Source: Taudactylus pleione (taxonomy: Eukaryota > Chordata > Amphibia > Anura > Myobatrachidae). Taken from it: a stretch of DNA of 64,000 bases. A model generated the notes under the pieces. That model did no database searches. It was not told the DNA's origin and worked only from the letters and a program-made list of their open reading frames with translations. Numbering within the stretch: position 1 is the stretch's first letter; the number at the start of each line of letters is the position of its first letter. The stretch covers positions 7,801,501 to 7,865,500 of the forward strand of contig JAUIMM010000135.1 of NCBI GenBank assembly GCA_031769625.1, given 5' to 3'. Both the position numbers and the translations under genes were made by a program. Below are positions 1 to 9,255 of this stretch, in pieces.

Positions 1-540
1 TGAATAGAAATATTCAGGTGCTCCCAAGGATCAATGTTTTTATAGGGAAGAAGAGAGAATGGAAAAAATAGAAAAATATATAGTGTAAAACTGTATTAAA
101 AAAAAACAAAAAGAAAGTATATAATCACATACTCACCCTTTACAGGTGAGATTAGTACAATGGACACAAATCAACACCGTGGTCCTACAGTGGTTGCAAT
201 AGCAACGATGAATCGATCTGGATGGATCTCAAATCCTGACAGTAGTCATTATGTGGAGAAAATAAAATATGCCTCCATAGTGCAAATCTGTTGTTATCAA
301 ATTAGAATAATAGTAATAAATATTATGCTCACCTTATTCCAATTTCACAAGCGCCTTAGACATTCGTTTTAAATCCCGATGTCCGTCGGTAATAAATAAA
401 AATATATATTTTTTAAATCATTTTATTTACTTTCCAATAGAATAATATCATATATGGCCATACAAAAAAAGAATTAGTAAAAATAAAAAATATATAGTAT
501 ATAGATTATAAAACTATATAGTGCCAGACCATAATGTAAA
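1..540. other. Unassigned AT-rich sequence
   Basis: AT-rich DNA with A-runs and short open frames only. No repeat boundary, splice-bounded exon or recognisable protein motif was seen. It may be the left part of the retroelement relic that follows, but nothing in the sequence proves this. Confidence 0.4.
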
Positions 541-1450
541 AATGTGATGAAGACACTAGTAGCAGCAACTCGTTTCACAGACCCTGTGTCTCCTCCCTCA
601 TCTGAGGTTTTGCCAGCTTTGGAGGAGATACTTGTCTGGGCGAAGGTCAAGGCTTTGTCCATTGCAGATTTGACCCAACAGGTAAGTTGGCAAACAGAGG
701 TAAATATTTCCACTCCACCCTGTGCTAATCCATTGTAAGCTCCCAGGCCACCTATGCCTGTGGATCAGTGTAGCATGGTAGAACTGAAGTGGAACTCTCT
801 CGAGTTTGTAATGTTATAGAGAAATTGGTTGATTCTTCTGTCGAAATGAACTTTAAGAAACATTGTGTAAGCCATAGAGCCATCTTTCCACGTGAAGACG
901 TCTCGGAAGATTTCTCTAAGAAGGAGGATGAGACTTTAATTCAGGACTAGACTGACCATTCAGAATGGGATGAGGGCCTACCAGATAGTTTTGGAGTCCA
1001 GGATCAGTTTATGGCTATTTGCTAGACTTTACACATCTCAGAAGATGCCCCTACTGGGGCTGGAACTTCCTCTACCTTCTTCAAATGGAAGAAAAAGGCA
1101 GTTTCATTTGCATTTTAACATTTTGAGGATGCCCTGGGAGAGGCATGATTAAAGCAAGACAAAAAAAGTTTTTAAGTTTCCCCAATGTTTTAAGTTTATG
1201 TATCCTTTCTTGGAAGTGGATATACATTTGTGAGATCTACCACCTACGGTACATCCAGCTATTGCCAGACTGGTGAAAGCTACAGTACAGTCATCCCTAC
1301 TACAAATTCAGCAGCATTGAGAGATTCAAAGAACCATAGGATGAAGGCTATTTTTAAGTCCTTATTTGTACTTGCAGTGACAGCTCTGTGCCTGTTCCTG
1401 GTGTTGGCTTGGGCAAACAAGACCATGGAGACAAGAACTGATCAGTTGGC
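541..1450 (+). pseudogene. Degenerate retroelement ORF, possibly DIRS-type ORF1
   Basis: Broken reading frames run through this stretch with several stops and frame changes. Visible fragments include PALEEILVWAKVKALSIADL near 625 and a later piece around 1340-1470 ending LAWANKTMETRTDQLAE. The style (helical, Leu/Ala-rich, followed further on by a DIRS-like RT relic at 3617) suggests the gag-like first ORF of a DIRS element. This is inference from general appearance; no diagnostic motif is present. It could equally be another retroelement ORF or a decayed host exon. Confidence 0.3.
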
Positions 1451-1850
1451 AGAGAATTGGGCTTACCCTTGGGGTAATGCTGCTCTGTCTTGGTGGGGGG
1501 CCTGGCCTGGGGGTTCCTGTAGTGTGCTGTCAGCGAATTCTTAGCATGGTGGTGGTCCCAGGAGCTCTGGCAGCGATTCCCTCCAGTTCCAGTGGCTCCT
1601 GCTCAGCCAGGTGCGTTACTCGCGGGTTCTCAGTGTGGTGGTGGTCCCAGTGAGCCCAGGACTCCAGCGGTGTTCCCGCCAGCCCCGTACACTGGGTACT
1701 GCCTTATTGGTTCCAGTCAGCTGACCACTAAATCTCTAGTGATATCCAGGCCGGTGGCCACCTGACTGTATCAGCCAATCCCTGTGCATCACAGGGTATA
1801 TATCAAACTGGGACTCAAGTGTGTATTCTAAGTCCTGCCTCACTCCAGCT
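1450..1850. other. Unassigned; possible LTR or promoter-like stretch
   Basis: GC-moderate sequence with two near-repeats of the phrase tggtggtggtccca (about 1548 and 1640) and a TATA-like gggtatatatcaa at about 1795, just upstream of the 30-bp repeat array. It may be an LTR or UTR remnant. No coding evidence. Confidence 0.2.
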
Positions 1851-1965
1851 ACAGTCTATGTTCCAAGTTCAAACTCCATTCCGGTTCCAGGGTGTATTCC
1901 ATGTCCGGTCCCACTCCAACTTCAGTCTTTGTTGCAAGTTCAACTCCACTCCAGCTTCAGTCTAT

Positions 1966-2507
1966 GGCCCTCATTCAGAGGCGGTCGCAAGAAGCGATCA
2001 CTCTCTCTGAATGAGGGTGGCTGCTTCATTTTTGAAGTGTGGCCTCCTGGTCGTTAGTTAAGCTGTGGGTTACCACCCACAGCTTAATGACCGATCAGGT
2101 TGATGGTCGCAATGGTGATCACCATCGCGACCATCAGGGCTTATGACCAGACCCTAAGGTTTGGTCTGGGCACTCGTAAGCCCCAGGGAGCTTTCTGCTC
2201 TGATGGAGCAGGAAGCTCCCCACTGACATCACTGATGATATCAGTGCAGCCACCCACAAAACGGTAGGCGTTCGTTAAGGAACGCCTCTGTTTTTTTAAA
2301 ACCATCCCCCCAGCCCGCCTACCAAACGGGGCGAGCTGTCGATCAACATCGACAGCCGCCCCTTTGGTAGTGAGTTCCGGAGTGATAGAGTTTCTCTGTC
2401 GCTTCGGGCCTTGCGCACGTGCAGTGTGGTCGCTGCTTGTGCACAGGACTAACCATCGAGTCGGTGGTGAGCGCATTGGTGCCTGCGACCGACTCTGAAT
2501 AAGGTCC
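1966..2507. mobile_element. Multi-hairpin miniature element, copy 1 (MH1)
   Basis: A 542-bp element with ends ggccctcattcagag and ctctgaataaggtcc, flanked by TAT on both sides. Inside lies a chain of stem-loops in the same order as copy 2: a stem around the aagctgtgggt / acccacagctt pair near 2060-2090, a 35-bp hairpin at 2186-2220 (arms gggagctttctgctc and gagcaggaagctccc), a ctgacatca / tgatatcag stem near 2222-2250, a large caaacggggcgagctgtcga hairpin near 2320-2385 and a closing gagtcggt / accgactc stem. No coding capacity. The 3-bp duplication and gggcctgattcag-type ends fit a PIF/Harbinger-like MITE, which is inference. Confidence 0.75.
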
Positions 2508-2581
2508 TATGTTCCAAGTTCAAACTCCATTGTGGTTCCAGTGTGTATTCCAAGTACAGTCCCAATCCAGTTTCAGTCTAT

Positions 2582-3142
2582 GGGCCTGATTCAGACCCGG
2601 TCGCAAGCACTGAGCACTCACAACCGGGACGCTCTGACAGAGCACTCGCTCTGAATCTGGGTCGTTCTTTTTTTTTTTTAGAACGGCCTCCTGGCCGCTC
2701 GCTATAGCTGTGGGTGGTCACTCACAGCTATAGCGAGCGGCCAGGAAGATGGTCGAGACCATCGGGCATGCGACGAGACCCTTGTGGTAGGGTCTCGTTG
2801 CCGCAAGCCCCAGAGAGATTTCAGCTCTAACAGAGCCGAAATCTCTCCCACTGACATCACTCATGATGTCAGTGGGGCCGCCCCCAAACGGAGGCGTTCA
2901 CATGGGAACGCCTCCGTTTGGGCAGCTACTCCCCTGGCCTGCCCACCAAAGGGGGTGTGCTGTCACTCAACATTGACAGCACGCCCCCTTTGGTACGAGA
3001 CCCGGAGCAACGGATTGCCTGTCGCTATCCGGGTCTCGCGCATGCGCACGACGCAGCCGGCTCCGTCGTGTGCATGCGCACTGGCCCACCATCGACCCGG
3101 TTGCGAGCGCACAGAGCTTACGACCGGGTCTGAATCAGGCCC
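2582..3142. mobile_element. Multi-hairpin miniature element, copy 2 (MH2)
   Basis: This is the best-preserved copy: 561 bp, ends gggcctgattcaga / tctgaatcaggccc, flanked by TAT on both sides. Stem-loops follow each other almost without spacer: 2690-2745 (25-bp arms, one mismatch), a cgagaccct / agggtctcg stem near 2773-2796, 2813-2847 (15-bp arms), 2848-2875 (12-bp arms around ctgacatca), 2883-2922 (17-bp arms), 2945-2994 (about 20-bp arms), a cgagacccgga / tccgggtctcg stem near 2996-3038, a cgcatgcgcacgacg / cgtcgtgtgcatgcg stem near 3039-3080, and gacccggt / accgggtc at 3094-3130. No protein-coding potential. Transposition would need enzyme from another element. Confidence 0.85.
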
Positions 3143-3251
3143 TATGTTCCAAGTTTAAACTTAATTTTCTCTTCAGTCTATGTTCCAAGTTCAACTCCAT
3201 TCCCGCTTCAGTCTATTTTCCAAGTTCAACTCCTTTACGGCTCCAGTCTAT

Positions 3252-3616
3252 GGACCTCATTCAGAGTCAGTTGTGAGCGCTGAGCGCTCGCAACCGACTC
3301 GATGTTTTGGTCCTGCGCACGTGCAGTAGCCGCACTGCACGTGCGCAAGCCCCGGAGCGAGAGAGAAACTCTCTAGCTCCGGAGCTCACTACTAAAGGGG
3401 TGGCTGTTGATGCTGATCAACAGCTCGCCCCATTTTGTAGGAGGGGCGGGGGCATGGTTAAACAAACGGAGGCGTTCCTGATGGAACGCTTGCTGTTTTG
3501 TGGGCAGCCGCACTGACATCAGCAGTGATGTCAGTGGGGAGCTTCCTGCTCGATAAGAGCAGGAAGCTCCCTGGGGCTTGCGGCTGCCAAGACCCAACCT
3601 TAGGGTCTCCTCGAAA
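3252..3616. mobile_element. Multi-hairpin miniature element, copy 3, inverted and truncated (MH3)
   Basis: Starts with ggacctcattcagagtc after the same TAT site as copies 1 and 2, but the hairpins come in reverse order: the gagtcagttg / caaccgactc stem (3264-3300), then tgcgcacgtgcagt / actgcacgtgcgca (near 3315-3345), the large aacagctcgcccc-type hairpin, the aaacggaggcgttc hairpin, the ctgacatca stem, and the 35-bp hairpin at 3537-3571 with perfect 15-bp arms. It stops after the gaccc / gggtc stem near 3610, where DIRS-like RT sequence begins. The remaining hairpins and the far terminus are missing. Confidence 0.75.
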
Positions 3617-4410
3617 GCCCCTGCTTCAGTACCGGGACACCTGGGTCAGATCAACCTTGGATCTTTTAGTCAGAGGTGTTGTGTCCTGAGGATAAGTTAC
3701 CTGGACAACTTACTTATCAAGGCCTGGTCCAGTGCACAGCTTAACCTTCATTTGTAGGTTTTAATAGAAACTATGGAGGAGCAGGGCTGGATCATATATT
3801 TCCCAAAGTGCCCAACATATGGTCTTTTTAGGGATGCTGTTGAACACCAGACGATAAAGTGGCAGCTCTGCAGTCACTGGTGAGATTGTTGCTGCATGCA
3901 TGCTGAGCGTCATTCAAGCTGTTCATGAGACTCTTGGGGAAGATGATGGCCTCTTTCAAGTCCATACCATTGGCAAGATGCCACTAAAAAGGTCTTTCAA
4001 CACTGGACAACCACTTGTTCCGGCTTTCACTTCAGACATGCCAATTGATTCTCTGTTGACTTCACAAACCAAATCTGACAACTGGGTGCCAGTACTCATC
4101 TTGGAATTGGACCCAGGTGACAATAAATGGCAATTTATTGGGTTGTTGGCTCTGGCCTTGGGTCTGCAGTTTCAGAGCAGCTGGTCCAGGAATAAAAAAT
4201 GACATAGCGAGTTTCACCAACACTCACTCAAATGGTGGCTGCAGATCTAGATAGGGAGGTCCCGTGTACTCCCCTTAGTAAAGACAATACACGGATGATC
4301 TGTGCCTGTCAGTTTAGTTGTAAATAGTGCCAGCAATATGTGCCCCATTGTGTCTAATGCTAAGGTACTGTATGAGTATTTGGACGGTGAATATATGCGA
4401 ATTAAAATTA
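3617..4410 (+). pseudogene. DIRS-type reverse transcriptase relic
   Basis: Frame-broken protein fragments match the later part of DIRS-family reverse transcriptases as I know them. A piece LLQYRDTWVRSTLDLLVRG at 3632-3687 sits where the YLDDLL block is expected. A piece MVFLGMLLNTRR near 3820 resembles the FLG block. Then come MLSVIQAVHETL (3900) and SLKWWLQI (near 4228), which resemble the segment leading into the RNase H region. Several stops and frame changes make it non-functional. Family assignment is by eye. Confidence 0.55.
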
Positions 4411-4429
4411 GCACAACAAGGAGACAAGC

Positions 4430-4780
4430 GTCAGTGCTGTGCTCTGCCTCAACTCCAGGTGTGGGGGCGGTGTGTCAAGGGGGCTGTTGTCCAATCCAGG
4501 GGTGTGCACTGCTGCTGTCACTGTGCTCCCTCTGTGTGCTGTGCTCCATCCACTCCAGGGAAGGGGCTGGGTGTCCAGGCCAGGGGCTGTTGTCCAATCC
4601 AGGGGTGTGCTGTCACTGTGCTCTGTCCAGGGAGCTGTTGTCCAAATCAGGGGTGTGCGGTGCTCTGTCCGGGGGGGATATGTTGCCCGTCCAGGGGTGT
4701 GCTGTGCTCCGTCCAGGGGAGAGGGTCTGTGTGTCCAATCCAGGGGTGTGCTGTCCGTCCATGGGCTGTAAAATGAAAAA
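4430..4780 (+). repeat. Low-complexity array of tccaggggtgtgctgt units
   Basis: Irregular tandem copies of ccaatccaggggtgtgctgt with ctgtgctc spacers. Open frames across it are cysteine/glycine-rich by composition only. A related phrase (tgtgctgctgttgtccacta, caaagtccataggggctg) recurs inside the hAT element at 5620-5900, so the array may be the 5' repeat region of the outer, second hAT element. Confidence 0.7.
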
Positions 4781-4794
4781 AAGTTTTTTTGTGC

Positions 4795-5282
4795 TATACC
4801 CCAGTGTATCCATATAAGCACTGTGACGCTGTTTGCAGTACCCCACAGTGCATCCATAATAAGCACTGTGAAGCTGCTGGCCATACCAGTGTAATATTCA
4901 TAAATGTATTGTGACACTGTAGGTCATTCATACCACAGTGTAATATTCCTACAAGTATTGTGACGCTGTAGGTCATTCATACCGCAGTGTAATATTCATA
5001 CAAATATTGTGACGCTGTAGGTCATTCATACCGCAGTGTAATATTCTTACAAGTATTGCGACGCTGTCATTCATACCACAGTGTAATATTCATATATTCA
5101 TACAAGTATTGTGATGCTGTAGGTCATTTATACCACAGTGTAATATTCTTACAAGTATTGCGACGCTGTCAGTCATTCATACCACAGTGTAATATTCATA
5201 CAAGTATTGTGGTGCTGTAGGTCATTCATACCGCAGTGTAATATTCATACAAATATTGTAACAATGTAGGTAATTAATACCG
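4795..5282 (+). repeat. About 50-bp tandem repeat, cagtgtaatattcataca type
   Basis: About ten units of the form gtcattcataccgcagtgtaatattcatacaagtattgtgacgctgtag (given here as a composite of shorter visible pieces: ttcataccgcagtgtaat, attcatacaagtattgtg, acgctgtaggt). The array stops at about 5282. Two further units appear at 10318-10385, beyond the complete hAT element. This shows that the DNA between was inserted into the array. Confidence 0.8.
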
Positions 5283-5939
5283 AGCCTCCCCTGTCTTACT
5301 ACTGAGATTTGATATAAAGATGATTAGAATAATTCAAAGAAAATATTTATAACTTATAAATAGGGGTGAGCGGGTTCGGATTTCTGAAATCCGAACCCCC
5401 CGGAGCCCTCCCGATCCGAGGCAGATCCGAGTCAGGCTCGACTTTTCCCGCCTGACTCGGATCTGAAATCGAGGCAAAACGTCATCATCCCGCCTTCCGA
5501 GTCTCGCGGGTTTTGGAACCTATATAAGGTACCCGCGTCGGCGCCATTTTCTCACTCGGCTGTGGACAGTGAAGAGGGAGGGTGGGAGTTAGGGCTGGCT
5601 GGGCTGTGTAGTGTAGTGTAGTGTAGTGCAGAGTAGTGTTGTGCTGCGCTGTGCTGCGCTGTGCTGCTGTTGTCCACTACTTCAAAGTCCATAGGGGCTG
5701 GCTGTGTTGTGCTGTGCTGCTGTTGTTAATAGGGGCTGTGTCCACTACTTCAAAGTCCATAGGGGCTGGCTGGACTGTGTTGTGCAGTCAGTTCTCCATA
5801 GGGGCTGTGTCCACTCCAAAGTCCTGTGCAGTGTCCCAGTCCTAAAGGGGTGCTGTAGTGTTGTCCAGGGGGTGCTCTGTCCATCAGGGGTGCTCCCCCC
5901 AAGTGCTAAAAAAATTATATTTTTTGTGTGTTTGTGAAT

Positions 5940-8185
5940 TGTGTGTGCAGTAGCCGCACGTGCATCAACAAAGTAGTGTCAAGCGTGCGCCTGTGTCATA
6001 AGTAAAGGGCCGGCTGGCTTGACCGTTAAAGGGTGCTGTAACCCCCAAAGTACACTCCAGTCCAAACCAAAAAAAAAATTATTTTCTGTGTTTGTGAATT
6101 GTATGCGCAGTAGCCGCACGTGCATCAACAAAGTAGTGTCAAGCGTGCGCCTGTGTCATAAGTAAAGGGCCGGCTGGCTTGACCTTTAAAGGGTGCTGTA
6201 ACCCCCAAAGTACACTCCAGTCCAAGCCAAAAAAAAAATATTGTTCTGTGTTTGTGAATTGTGTGCGCAGTAGCCGCACGTGAATCAACAAAGTAGTGCC
6301 AAGCGTGCGCCTGTGTCATAAGTAAAGGGCCGGCTGGCTTGACCGTTAAATGGTGCTGTAACCCCCAAAGTACACTCCAGTCCAAACCAAAAAAAAAATT
6401 ATTTTCTGTGTTTGTGAATTGTGTGCGCAGTAGCCGCACGTGCATCAACAAAGTAGTGCCAAGCGTGCGCCTGTGTCATAAGTAAAGGGCCGGCTGGCTT
6501 GACCATTAAAGGGTGCTGTAACCCCCAAAGTACACTCCAGTCCAAACCAAAAAAATATATATTTTCTGTTTGTGAATTGTGTGCGCAGTAGCCGCACGTG
6601 CATCAACAAAGTAGTGCCAAGCGTGCGCCTGTGTCATAAGTAAAGGGCCGGCTGGCTTGACCGTTAAAGGGTGCTGTAACCCCCAAAGTACACTCCAGTC
6701 CAAACCAAAAAAAAAATTATTTTCTGTGTTTGTGAATTGTGTGCGCAGTAGCCGCACGTGCATCAACAAAGTAGTGCCAAGCGTGCGCCTGTGTCATAAG
6801 TAAAGGGCCGGCTGGCTTGACCGTTAAAGGGTGCTGTAACCCCCAAAGTACACTCCAAACCAAAAAAATATATATTTTCTGTGTTTGTGAATTGTGTGCG
6901 CAGTAGCCGCACGTGCATCAACAAAGTAGTGCCAAGCGTGCGCCTGTGTCATAAGTAAAGGGCCGGCTGGCTTGACCATTAAAGGGTGCTGTAACCCCCA
7001 AAGTACACTCCAGTCCAAACCAAAAAAAAAATTATTTTCTGTGTTTGTGAATTGTGTGCGCAGTAGCCGCACGTGCATCAACAAAGTAGTGCCAAGCGTG
7101 CACCTGTGTCATAAGTAAAGGGCCGGCTGGCTTGACCGTTAAAGGGTGCTGTAACCCCAAAGTACACTCCAGTCCAAACCAAAAAAATATAAATTTTCTG
7201 TGTTTGTGAATTGTGTGCGCAGTAGCTGCACGTGCATCAACAAAGTAGTGCCAAGCGTGCGCCTGTGTCATAAGTAAAGGGCCGGCTGGCTTGACTGTTA
7301 AAGGGTGCTGTAACCCCCAAAGTACACTCCAGTCCAAACCAAAAAAAAAATTATTTTCTGTGTTTGTGAATTGTGTGCGCAGTAGCCGCACGTGCATCAA
7401 CAAAGTAGTGCCAAGCGTGCGCCTGTGTCATAAGTAAAGGGCCGGCTGGCTTGACCGTTAAAGGGTGCTGTAACCCCCAAAGTACACTCCAAACCATAAA
7501 AATATATATTTTCTGTGTTTGTGAATTGTGTGCGCAGTAGCCGCCCGTGCATCAACAAAGTAGTGCCAAGCGTGCGCCTGTGTCATAAGTAAAGGGCCGG
7601 CTGGCTTGACCGTTAAAGGGTGCTGTAACCCCCAAAGTACACTCCAGTCCAAACCAAAAAAAAAATATTTTCTGTGTTTGTGAATTGTGTGCGCAGTAGC
7701 CGCACGTGCATCAACAAAGTAGTGCCAAGCGTGCGCCTGTGTCATAAGTAAAGGGCTGGCTGGCTTGACCATTAAAGGGTGCTGTAACCCCCAAAGTACA
7801 CTCCAAACCCAAAAAATATATATTTTCTGTGTTGTAAATTGTGTGCGCAGTAGTCGCACGTGCATCAACAAAGTAGTGCCAAGCGTGCGCCTGTGTCATA
7901 AGTAAAGGGCCGGCTGGCTTGACCGTTAAAGGGTGCTGTAACCCCCAAAGTACACTCCAGTCCAAACCAAAAAAAAAATTATTTTCTCTGTTTGTGAATT
8001 GTGTGCACTGTGGCTGCACGTGCATCAACAAAGGAGCAGCGCCAAGCGTGCACCTGTGTCCCATAAGTAAAGAGCCGGGTGGCTCATTTCTTAAAGGGTG
8101 GTGTAACCCACAAAGTGCACTACTCTCCAGCAAAAATAAAAAAATATTTTCTGTGTTTGTGTGCGCTTTAGCCGCACGTATATAT
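5940..8185 (+). repeat. 157-bp tandem repeat array inside hAT1
   Basis: About 15 units, each containing tagccgcacgtgcatcaaca, gtgccaagcgtgcgcctgtg, aaagggccggctggcttgac and a poly-A stretch before ttctgtgtttgtgaattg. Units with aaaaaaaaattatttt alternate with units carrying aaaaaatatatatttt from about 6385 onward, which gives a dimeric period of about 315 bp. Long minus-strand open frames here are translations of the repeat and are not genes. The last unit near 8010-8170 is more diverged and leads into the transposase fragment. Confidence 0.9.
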
Positions 8186-8198
8186 CAATATAACTTAA

Positions 8199-8530
8199 AT
8201 GGAGGACCAAACTTTCTCCGATAAAAATAAAATAGGGAAAGATCAAGGACCACTTCCTCCTAGTGCTGTTGCTGCTGCTGGGAGTTGTTCATCATCCCAG
8301 AGAGGAAGTAGGAACATCACTACTTTTACTAAACAATTGACCCTCCAACAGTCCCTAGCGATGAGGATGAAGTACGACAGCAGTCATCCTGAAGCAAAAC
8401 GTATAACTGAGGCCTTGACTGCTATGTTGGTGTTAGACGTGCGTCCGGTATCCGCCATTAGTGCAGTGGGATTTAGACAATTGATGGAGGTAGTGTGTCC
8501 CCGGTTCCAAATCCCGTCTAGATTCCACCT
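8199..8530 (+). pseudogene. hAT transposase, N-terminal fragment
   Basis: An open frame starts ATGGAGGACCAAACT at 8199. It contains a Ser/Ala-rich linker, then ITTFTKQLTLQQSLAMRM and KRITEALTAMLVLDVRPVSA, and ends MEVVCPRFQIPSR at about 8525. This resembles the stretch just after the BED zinc finger of ZBED-type hAT transposases; no BED finger is visible upstream. The frame then runs straight into repeat sequence and stops. The central catalytic (RNase H-like) part is absent. Confidence 0.8.
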
Positions 8531-8852
8531 GTATCCTCAAAGCAGCAGCGACAAGCGTGCGTCTGTCTGTTAAAGGGTGGTGACACCCTCAAAGTGTGCT
8601 ACACAAACAATAAAAATATTGTTCTTTTTTTTTCTGTCTTTGTGAAATGTGTGGGCTGTAGCCGCACCTGCATCCTTAAAGCAGCAGCGACAATCGTGCG
8701 TCTGTCTGTTAAAGGGTGGTGACACCCTCAAAGTGTGCTACACAAAAAATAAAAATATTCTTCTTCTTTTTTCTGTCTTTGTGAATTGTGTGGGCTGTAG
8801 CCGCACTTGCATCCTCAAAGCAGCAGCGACAAGCGTGCGTCTGTCTGTTAAA
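8530..8852 (+). repeat. Three 139-bp repeats in place of the transposase core
   Basis: Three copies, at about 8535, 8673 and 8813, share caaagcagcagcgacaagcg, tgcgtctgtctgttaaaggg and tggtgacaccctcaaagtg. Their order of motifs (tagccgcac, gcatc, aagcgtgcg, ttaaagggtg, caaagtg, A-run, tttgtgaattgtgtg) is that of the 157-bp unit in the element's 5' array. They are therefore a diverged branch of the same repeat, sitting at the exact gap between the two transposase fragments. Confidence 0.85.
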
Positions 8853-9255
8853 GGATTACATCGGTGACAGCATCCAAGTAGGCATGTCAGACAGTCCGTA
8901 CCTGTACTGGCAGGAAAAAGAAGCAATTTGGAGGTCCCTGTACAAACTGGCTCTATTTTACCTGAGTTGCCCCCCCTCCAGTGTGTACTCCGAAAGAGTG
9001 TTTAGTGCAGCCGGGAACCTTGTCAGCGAAAGGCGTAGGAGGTTGCTTCCACAAAATGTGGAGAAGATGATGTTCATAAAATTAATTATCAACTCTTCCA
9101 GGGAGACCAGCCTCCAGAACGTACAGAGGGACCTGTGGTTGTGGATTCCAGCGGGGACGAATTAATACTCTGTGAGGATGAGGATGTACACAACACTGAA
9201 GAGGGTGAGGAATCGGTGGATGAGGAGGATGAGGACGACATCTTGCCTCCGTAGA
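8853..9255 (+). pseudogene. hAT transposase, C-terminal dimerisation fragment
   Basis: Coding sequence resumes after the inserted repeats. It contains YWQEKEAIWRSLYKLALFYL, then CPPSSVYSERVFSAAGNLVS and ERRRRLLPQNVEKMMFIK (8970-9085), the hallmark hAT C-terminal dimerisation block. An acidic tail (runs of Asp/Glu codons at 9165-9250) follows in a shifted frame and ends before a TAG at about 9252. The same C-terminal block occurs, more decayed, at 10680-10960. Confidence 0.9.

Larger units (their letters stand above)
1845..3251 (+). repeat. 30-bp tandem repeat array split by three insertions
   Basis: Variants of a unit of about 30 bp, with ttccaagttcaactcc and cttcagtctatg as its ends, occupy 1845-1965, 2508-2581 and 3143-3251. 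The gaps between these blocks are filled by multi-hairpin elements. Each insertion lies after the same TAT of the unit, and TAT is repeated on the far side of the first two. The blocks therefore look like one original array opened up by transposition. Confidence 0.75.

Noticed and set aside
4302..4917. Overlapping long open frames on both strands, Cys/Gly-rich
   Set aside because: The sequence is an irregular tandem repeat (tccaggggtgtgctgt); open frames on both strands reflect the repeat, not selection.
6125..8133. Several minus-strand open frames of 86-140 codons with repeated peptides
   Set aside because: They are translations of the 157-bp repeat; the same peptide recurs with each unit and no start context or homology supports them.
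5940..8185. Array of regular direct repeats, at first glance CRISPR-like
   Set aside because: The units are contiguous 157-bp tandem copies without unique spacers, and they lie inside a hAT transposon of a vertebrate genome.
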